This document shows, one piece after another, positions 57,063-64,000 of a stretch of 64,000 bases of DNA. Origin of the DNA: Rhyzopertha dominica (lineage: Eukaryota; Arthropoda; Insecta; Coleoptera; Bostrichidae); assembly GCA_025024175.1 (NCBI GenBank), contig QCXZ01000041.1:41473786-41537785 (forward strand), read 5' to 3'. The notes under the pieces are model-generated. The model did no database searches. It had not been told where the DNA came from and saw only the letters and a list, made by a program, of their open reading frames with translations. Position 1 is the first letter of the stretch; each line of letters starts with the position of its first letter. A program made the translations under genes and the position numbers.

Positions 57063-59409
57063 CAAGGCCAGGCCCATAGGGAAGGAAGGGGGGGTAGCCT
57101 CCCCCCCAANGCCCTGACAGTTGGTTAAAAACTGCCGCAGTTGGCTCCAAAATAGGTTAGTCATTAAAGTTAAATCAAGAAAGTGGTGTAGAAATAATGT
57201 TAGCTTGCCCACGGCATCCGCGAATATGCAATAATTTTTCGAGTAGTAGCAGTCGTTACTTGTTAGTCGCAGCTTTCACAACCTCGCGTCTTCTCATGAG
57301 ATGACGATGATCGACTGTGATTCGGCAGGCACCAGTATTGCCAGTCTAGTACACTAGAACACTTCTTAAAATAATTTTTTATGGGTATCCTAAAAAATTA
57401 GCAACAATTTTCAACAATGAATATAAACGCATGAATCATAATGTATTTCAAAATTTTGCCAACGAACAGCCCCACTATACTGTCTGGTCTACGTTGCACC
57501 GTTTTTGGTTGCATTTTACACAAAGTTGCATTTTATTCAAAGAGCATAATTTTATGTTGCCCACAAAGTTGTTTTTTATTTGTTTGTATTTATTGTATTT
57601 GATTTCATATAAAAACAAGCTTTAGAAAATTCATGTTTGTTTTACGATATTAGCGTCAGATAGGAGTCCACAATCTAGTACATATATTACAGATATCTAG
57701 TACATTTTTTACAACTAACTTGTACATCGAGGAAAATGTGACAAAATTGTAAGCAATATGTTGTGAGCTACTATGGAAAATAATCGATTTGGTTCTCTCA
57801 TATATAAGTATTAAAACTGAACAGGATATAACAGATCAAATAAATTTTTCCCATTTAATTAGCTCTTGGGCTACAGTTAAAATACAGAAGACTGGCTGTA
57901 ATAATTAATAATTGATTTATTTTGTTAGATTTAGGGTTTTTTTTAACTTTATTTGTTAATTTTGTATTATGTTTGTTCGTATTATTTTAACACTCACAAG
58001 CTTAGCCACACTCTATGGCAATTAGCAATTACCAAAGTAGAAGTATAAGGTATTTTAGTTTAATTTTGATTAGGTGTTGTTAATACATGTACAGGATGTG
58101 TCACGACGAGTTCCTATTAGACGTTTATGGGGAAGCGGCCAGAAGAGAATTATGAAAATCTTCAGTATTAAGTTTTCGATTGTGATCTTTTTAATGAAAA
58201 TAAAAGCAACTTAAAATTACTTCCGGTTATATCGGAAGTAGACGCCAACTTTGTTATTTTTAATAGAACCATATAATTTTTGCGGTTTTGGATTCTACGT
58301 AAAATTCTAGTGAGGCTTTATGTAACACATGATATACTTAAATGTTAAAATTTTCGAGATATGAGTTTAAAAAGAATTGAGAGCTACAGGATCCCATTCA
58401 ACGCCTACCACTCAAACAAATGCGAATCGAATGTCGATAATATGAATGACAAAGGTCCAAAATATACCTTGGTCTAACCAAATTTGAAAATGGTGTATTC
58501 AGCAGTTACAGGATGACGTCATAGTTATGTATCTAAAATTAAGCAAAACTCAAAAAAATTAAATGGAGTTTCCTCTTTTTCATGCCGCTTTTGGTTCTAG
58601 GAAAAATTTTAGTTGGGGTGTGTGTAAAACATTATGAGGCTACAAGTATGTAACAGATTTTTAGATATTTAACATTTTATGTGAAAAACTGTTGAAATCG
58701 CTTTCTATGCATCAGTTATCAAATAAAAACATTTGCTAGTGAAAGAAAGGAATGTCTAATAATTATTTATGAAATAATAAACAAATAATTATTTAATTTG
58801 ATAATTTACGTTGTCATTTTGACAATTTGCTTTACACATTTTCAAATTCCTATTGTATGCAAAGACAAAGGCTAATAAAGCAAGACCAAATAAAACAATT
58901 GTTTTAGATTCTACATCACCGACAAAAACAAAACAATAACAATTTTTATTATTTTTAACATTTTTGTATAAACAGACGAAAACTTTAATAGCGAGAAACT
59001 TATCAAACCCTGTAGCTGCCAAATTTTTTTAAAAACTCTTATATCTCGAAAATTTTAACATTTAGGTATATCACTTGTTACACAAAGCCGCACTTGAATT
59101 ATTTTCATTAAAAAGATCACGTTCAAAAACTTGATACTGCAGAATTTCATAATTCTACTCTGGCCGCTTCCCTATAAACGTCTAATAGGAACTGGTCGTG
59201 ACACACCCTGTATGTATTCTAGAAAATAAATTTTGTTTTGAGCTACTTAAATACACAATATTTTCATTACTTTTTCCTTTTTAGAATTTATGTGCGCTAT
59301 TCGGTATTTTAGTGGTCTAAAGTAACTATTTCTTTTTGTTTTTGAGTTGGCTTTTTCCCACTTCCTACCCCCCCCCTCCCCCTAAGTAATAGATTTCGGT
59401 ACGGCCCTG
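57063..59409. mobile_element. hAT-type element, copy 2, carrying the same nested MITE
   Basis: The left end CAAGGCCAGGCCCATAGGG differs from copy 1 (43656) at two of 19 bases; the right end is the inverse of CAGGGCCGTACCGAA. Flanks GCAGAAGC (57055-57062) and GTGGAAGC (59410-59417) agree at six of eight positions. It follows copy 1 along its length, including the nested MITE, with small insertions and deletions. One ambiguous base lies near 57110. The insertion separates heat-shock elements from a TATA box. Confidence 0.84.
58092..59210. mobile_element. TA-flanked palindromic MITE nested in hAT copy 2
   Basis: It begins CAGGATGTGTCACGACGAG after TA (58090-58091) and ends with the inverse of CAGGGTGTGTCACGACCAG before TA (59211-59212). 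It sits at the same position within the hAT as the MITE of copy 1. It lacks about 80 bp present in copy 1 near 45300-45380. Confidence 0.82.
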
Positions 59410-59421
59410 GTGGAAGCTCCC

Positions 59422-59428
59422 TATAAAA
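59422..59428 (+). promoter_or_regulatory. TATA box with ATG-free leader downstream
   Basis: TATAAAA lies 12 bp after the hAT end. A start site about 30 bp on would fall near 59452. From there to 59593 (about 140 nt) there is no ATG. The A-rich, stop-rich leader (CAGAACACAAAAAGCGAG and onward) resembles the long ATG-free leaders of insect Hsp70 mRNAs. The first ATG (59594) gives only an eight-residue frame. Confidence 0.42.
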
Positions 59429-60364
59429 AGCACGGTTTGGCGCATGGCGGGAGGTAAGTGTGAAGTCCAGAACACAAAAAGCGAGATTCGACTGAAAGGT
59501 TTATTAAAGAAGTAGGTGTTTTAAGTGCTAGTGTATACAGTATAGTGGTTTACTGAATTAGTAGTGTTAAAATAGTTCTTTTTTGAACTAGTTATGTTTA
59601 GATTTAGTGTATCTCGGTAAAGTGTTTAAATTAAGGAATAAATTAAACAGTCATACTTCAATTTATATCTCACAAGAGCAAATGTGTTACTTGTGTGGTA
59701 AAGGACAAGTAACTGTTAAGTACGCATCCTTCAATGTTATAGTTAAAATATATTTCCTCGGAAAGGCTTTCATACTAGGGGTACACCTTCAAATAAACTT
59801 GACAAAGGCATGTCGCCTGCAGTTATAATTTGCATACTAACAAGCAAAACGTTTTATTTTTACGCATGACTGTCAATTTAATTACGTATCATAACATTAT
59901 CTAGCTCTACCCTATAATGAAAAAGTCTGCACGCGCGTAAGCGCTCATTTTAACGCGGTGCAACAGTGCAACAGTTCCTGTTCCTCTTTTATGCAGCTTA
60001 TCCCAAAGGAGTAGACGAACTTTTTATATATGTCAACCCAGTGTAGGATGCGGAACTGATGGAATTGAGTTTGTTTCCTAAACTCCCGGCTAAATTAAAA
60101 GCTTCGCGAATATGAAATCACTTTTCAGTTAATTAAATAATTAAGTAAAAATTACATTAAACTGTTGTATGTATATGCCTAGAACATCTACATTCGATTT
60201 TAAAGCTATTCAAGCATAGGACACTTAATTTGGACATTTCCTTTAAATACGAGTGTTTGATTTAAAAAACATGTTGATTGCTATAACATGATGACTATAA
60301 TTAAAATGAAAATCATAATGGAAATTGTCGTTAATTTGTAACTGCACAGCATTTTTGTTCCAGT
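59429..60364. other. Putative leader and no coding sequence found
   Basis: After the ATG-free leader the plus frame 59607-59828 (CYLCGKGQVTVKY) has no recognised family. No Hsp70 signature such as GIDLGTT is present in any frame. The rest is AT-rich. Confidence 0.35.
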
Positions 60365-60762
60365 GTTACGTATACTCTATGTTTGACAAGACCCCGGAGA
60401 GTCAAATCTGGCGATTGGAGTGGGCTAATGGATAGGTCACATGCGACTTATTCTATAATTACAATAACTCGCTTGTGACCTATGCATCTATTGGCAAAAA
60501 TGTCATCAAGGAGGCAACGTTTCGCTTCACCACAGTGTGCCGGTGCTGAAACCAAATGTCTTCTCTTGAAGTATCGTTGTTCAGGTCATCCGGAAATATC
60601 TCAGCCAGTGGCGGTTCAAATCATCTCTGAACAATTCTAAGTACCTATCTATCGTAGCATTATCTTCAAAAAATAAGGACCTATAATGCGTTGACCAATA
60701 GTACCTGTCCAAACATTAAGATTCTGAGGATGTTGACCGGCACGAATATGCTCAATGCAAAG
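60365..60762 (-). pseudogene. Mariner-like transposase, catalytic-domain fragment
   Basis: Minus-strand reading in broken frames: EHIRAGQHPQNLNVWTG, GQRIIGPYFL (about 60715-60665), then degraded equivalents of the LN--HWLRYF, DIWFQHRH and CLL blocks (about 60610-60500), ending with SPDLTLRGLVKHRVYV (about 60410-60365). This is the order NxNVWAGI-G-IIGPYF ... WFxHDGAPAH ... SPDLTPLDFFLWG of a DDE/D transposase. The second catalytic aspartate region is mutated (HRHTV in place of HDGAPAH), and five residues are missing at DLT-L-FFLWG. It is dead. A different fragment of a similar gene lies at 62470-62700 in the same orientation. Confidence 0.75.
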
Positions 60763-60817
60763 CAGTATTAACTGAATTAAGTAACAAAAATTAAAAGCAT
60801 TCAGAAATAACAAGACC

Positions 60818-61037
60818 GCAACCAACTGCAGATAGATCTATTTCGTTATCATTATAGCTCGTCAGTGCAGTTTAAATATAGTGCAGGCAGTACCGCTTAC
60901 CGCATAGAACTGGTTTTGCCTATATTCCAAAGGCTTGGTGTGATGTAAGTAAGAATTTAGATGGCAATGCCATCTGTCAGCATTACACTGAAATGATGAC
61001 AAAGCTACCTAGCTGCCATTATGGGATCTAGTATCGC
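60818..61037. repeat. Dispersed repeat, target of the hAT at 61038
   Basis: Shares ACCGCAACC-ACTGCAGATA, CCAAAGGCTTGGT and CATCTGTCAGCATTA words with 38130-38345 (partly inverted) and with the flanks of the THAP element (19440-19559, 21679-21815). No coding sequence. Confidence 0.7.
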
Positions 61038-62465
61038 CATGGGCGTACCGAAGGGGGGGCGGCTGCCCCCCCCCCCCTGGACCTGGGTTGGCAACTGGGC
61101 CTTTCCAATTTCCCATACATTTAGCTGGTTAATTACTTGTGTACACCTAGAAATTGTCTTATTTACAAAATTGTAAATACAGTAAAATTTATACGCAAGT
61201 GTATTTCACAATTTTCATCCATAACTCATACTTGGCCCTTGCAAATGATCTTCTCTAATAAGTCGTTGTCAAATGGTTTCCAAGCTTAATCGATGCCATG
61301 TGCGTTTTGAGGCTGTAACTGCAACATTCTTGTTGTTCCGAATCGTTTTCTTAGGGCAGATATAACTTTAAAAGACTATCTTGGTCGGGATGAGTCATAA
61401 CACGATTTCTGCTTAGTTCTCTTCTACATTTTCCTATAAAGATTGTTCAGCTACTACTGTTATATGGAATCACATCAAAGTCTCTCATATATTCGGTGAT
61501 AGCTCTAACTTTTGTACCAAATTTCTAAATTCACATTACATTTTAGCAATTAAGACAAAAAACAAAAAAAAAACTAAAAATCTATCCGAACTCACGTTTA
61601 TGAAAGTCAGTTTATTTAACATAAGTTTTAGGAATCTAGTAAAAGCATTATCAGCACGAATTAAAACCCGGTGTGTTGTTAAAAATGTAATTAAATATAT
61701 TTAAGTTTATTTAAATGAAGCTTAATTTGGTTAAAATATTAAGTGGTCGATTAATTTTTGAGAGCAATGCACTGGCGATCTAAGAAGGTTGGCTTGACGC
61801 ATAATGCTGAAGTATTTGTCATTCTGAGTTTTAATAATGTTAGTTAACCATCGAGTCTCTTTCTCTGGGGAGTAAAAATTACTACAATTGTATCTTTTGC
61901 ACCTACACATATGAACTCCCAGCTTAAATTTCTAACGCTTCTGGTGTGAGAAGTTGAAACTGTACTAAAAGCGCATCGGTTAATGCATTAGTCTTTGATA
62001 TGTGTTAACTCTGAATCAGAAATCGTGCTCCTATTAATAGAACTTTTAAAGTGTAATTTATGTTCCTTTAATACTTCGTATGATATCATTATACATTATG
62101 TGGATCACGGATCTTTATTCTCCCAAATAAAATTTATCAACTCATTTTTGTTAAACACGAGAGCGATGCAACTGAATGCGCCTCACCTAACTGAGTTCAT
62201 CAATAACGGAATTAGTAATGAAGGGGCTTTGTATGATCAGTGTACATAGTAAACATATAAATAATTTGGGTCTTTATTTCACAGAAGATGCTTTAAGTCG
62301 CCTTGCAGAAAATCCACCGAAGATTATTCATGGAATAAATACTTCATTAATTACTTAAGTACCTATATCTTATAAACATTTATTATTTGTATTTATGTTA
62401 AATTATACTCTACAGGACGTTCCTGCTTTGCCCCTCCCCTAGACCAAAAGCTGGGTACGCCCATG
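61038..62465. mobile_element. Non-autonomous hAT element with perfect 8-bp duplication
   Basis: CATGGGCGTACC at the left and GGTACGCCCATG at the right are exact inverses, flanked by AGTATCGC at 61030-61037 and 62466-62473. A poly-G/poly-C block follows the left end (61051-61078), and TTTGCCCCTCCCCTAG precedes the right end. The interior has only short frames shared with the truncated copy at 38389-39500. It inserted at the junction between the dispersed repeat (left) and a mariner-like transposase fragment (right). Confidence 0.9.
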
Positions 62466-62469
62466 AGTA

Positions 62470-62700
62470 TCGCGTATTCTTTGTTTCATGTCTCCAAAGA
62501 AAAAATAAATCTGAGTTAGGTCGGGGAACGAGCCATCAACATCTTTTGCCGTATGCCAATCCACATTTTTCATCAGGAGTGGGATATCAATTTGAGGATA
62601 TTCTAGATATCTCACCCCATTCAAAACGTCATCAAAATAGAGCGGATCGATGAGTTGGTCGCCAAGTATTTGCCCCACACACTCAATGTCCATCTATTTT
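62470..62700 (-). pseudogene. Second mariner-like transposase fragment
   Basis: Minus-strand frame from 62693: CVGQILGDQLIDPLYFDD, VLNGVRYLEYPQIDIPLL, a non-matching middle, then GSFPDLTQIYFFFGDMKQRI. The first part corresponds to the NVWAGI(V/I)GD-(L/I)IGPxF...LNG--YL-FL block and the last to the SPDLTPLDFFLWG--K--V block. The catalytic stretch between them is deleted. The reading runs into the hAT target duplication at 62473 and continues beyond it at 61029 as unrelated repeat sequence, so the fragment was truncated before the hAT arrived. Confidence 0.72.
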
Positions 62701-63836
62701 TATTATCACGTGTATGCATCCTGTAAGGATTTGCTCAGTAAATCGCAGTTGGCACATGCGACTCATGAAGTTGTTGAGTAAACACTTAAAAGATGCGGCA
62801 AACGTTCAGAAGTCAAACAGCATAAATTACTTTGACTTGTCTGCAAGGACACAAATCAAAATTGATGACAAATAAGACAGATAAGTAAAAGCGACCTGTA
62901 TGAAAGTGATTCGTAATTTAGCCTAGAACCCATAAAAAGAACCAAAGTGGGTAGGTTCCACTAAGAAAAAACATAACCTTAGTACTTTTATAATATAGCA
63001 ACACCCTGAATACAAACCACAACATTTTTTAATATGTGTAGCAGAAGCTTTTTCGGAATCTTGTTTGTATATAACTAACTCAGAGCTTGCTTTAATGAAG
63101 GAACGCGATCCGTAAAACATATTTTGCACTAGCAGGATGGAAAAAAGAAAACCCACGAAAGATGGAAAGAATGTAAAGATCTATATTAATTGCTCGATCG
63201 CAATATTTTCTATCAACTTATACAAAGCAGATATCTTTTAGCTCATGGAGGGTTTAAACAAGGTCCCTTCTTTCCAAATAGCAAGAAGTTGAGCTGCTGA
63301 CCTAAAGAAAAATTAATTAGTTTTATAAGAACTTCACGCAATGAGGTACGAGCCAAATTAATATTTACTCCATTATTTCCTATTTTATGTGCTTATGGAA
63401 TATGGATGTTTCGGCGATCAATTCTTTTGTTCTTGATGAATTTATTGCTACGAGGACTTTGCGTAAAAACTATTTTATGATAAAAAGCTGAGTAAAGTCT
63501 TATCCATTTTTCTACAAAATCACTAAAACAATTGGGGCATTTGTTTTATCGTGACACAGTGGTCAAAGAATTATGCCGCTAACTGGCCCAAGTATATTTT
63601 AACAGCCTACTGTATGCGTTATCCGCCCAGAAATGCTTGTGATTCTCGAAAGATATAAAATTTACTGGTACCAAATTTAAAATTAAATTGTTTGGAAAAG
63701 TTGTCATGGTGACACAATGCCGAACAAGAACATGCCTCTTCGTTTATTCCACTCGTAAATCGCTCGTCTCAAGCAATGTAATGTTTCACCATAAACCTAA
63801 TTTGTTATCGTTATCATTTGCTTCATGGTTATGCAG
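62701..63836. other. No recognised gene
   Basis: AT-rich; the minus frame 62923-63156 has no family match. Confidence 0.4.
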
Positions 63837-63914
63837 GAAACGCTTTACCATAAACGAAAAGCTCCAAAAAATGCACTTCACCGAGTTGGCGGCCCATTTC
63901 CTTAAACAGTCAGA
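63837..63914 (+). CDS. Possible 78-bp internal exon
   Basis: An acceptor-like TTCATGGTTATGCAG ends at 63836, and GTAAGT follows at 63915-63920. The 78 bases between are a multiple of three and open in the frame KRFTINEKLQKMHFTELAAH then FLKQS. One base is left at the front and two at the back, so the phases match at both sides. The composition is less AT-rich than the surroundings. The family is unknown. Confidence 0.28.
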
Positions 63915-64000
63915 GTAAGTAAGTTTTTGCTCAACTTTTAACATAAAATATGTTTTATGTATATCGGTCTTATTTTTATAACCCATCGAGGTTGATAGAA

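Noticed and set aside
1..64000. tRNA, rRNA, CRISPR or bacterial operon structures
   Set aside because: None could be recognised by reading both strands; a tRNA covariance-model scan would be needed to exclude single tRNA genes.

Overview
The window looks like gene-poor, AT-rich chromosomal DNA from an arthropod, most likely an insect. The basis is the mix of decayed elements: LINE fragments of several clades, 8-bp-target-site (hAT/P-type) DNA elements, Tc1/mariner-like remnants, palindromic MITEs, a THAP-domain transposase remnant and heat-shock-type promoter elements. I cannot name the species. No intact transposon gene, rRNA, tRNA, CRISPR array or bacterial operon is visible. The one exception to the eukaryotic texture is a short, bacterial-looking open frame at the very left edge (2-175).

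Layout. 0-10 kb: an R4/Dong-like LINE on the minus strand is split by a hAT element with a perfect 8-bp target-site duplication. A second fragment of the hAT interior and a 1.16-kb foldback element follow. 10-17 kb: a possible terminal coding exon (10551-10826, minus), three decayed LINE fragments and a 130-residue open frame with an alpha-crystallin-like start (15378-15764, minus). 19-22 kb: an element with an 8-bp-type target duplication carrying a THAP-domain remnant. 25-32 kb: a MITE, a 70-bp near-perfect inverted repeat, another hAT with a perfect duplication, and a DDE_3 transposase pseudogene split by a 382-bp palindromic MITE. 32-43 kb: mostly featureless, with two weak hydrophobic open frames and a truncated hAT. 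43-60 kb: two copies of one 2.4-kb hAT family, each carrying the same nested TA-flanked MITE. Between them lie a DDE_3 pseudogene, a small mariner derivative, a possible coding exon (52747-52914) and an RNase-H-bearing LINE. 60-64 kb: two mariner-like transposase fragments, a third perfect-duplication hAT, and a possible small exon at the right edge.

The observation I would follow first is at 57-59.5 kb. Two heat-shock elements lie immediately left of a hAT insertion, and a TATA box with an ATG-free leader lies immediately right of it. Removing the hAT plus one target duplication brings the heat-shock elements to about 25 bp from the TATA box, the geometry of an Hsp70-type promoter. No Hsp coding sequence follows.

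The host exons proposed here rest only on open frames and splice-site-like bases, so confidence is low. Intergenic stretches were read for protein motifs and inverted repeats. Where nothing was seen, that is stated.
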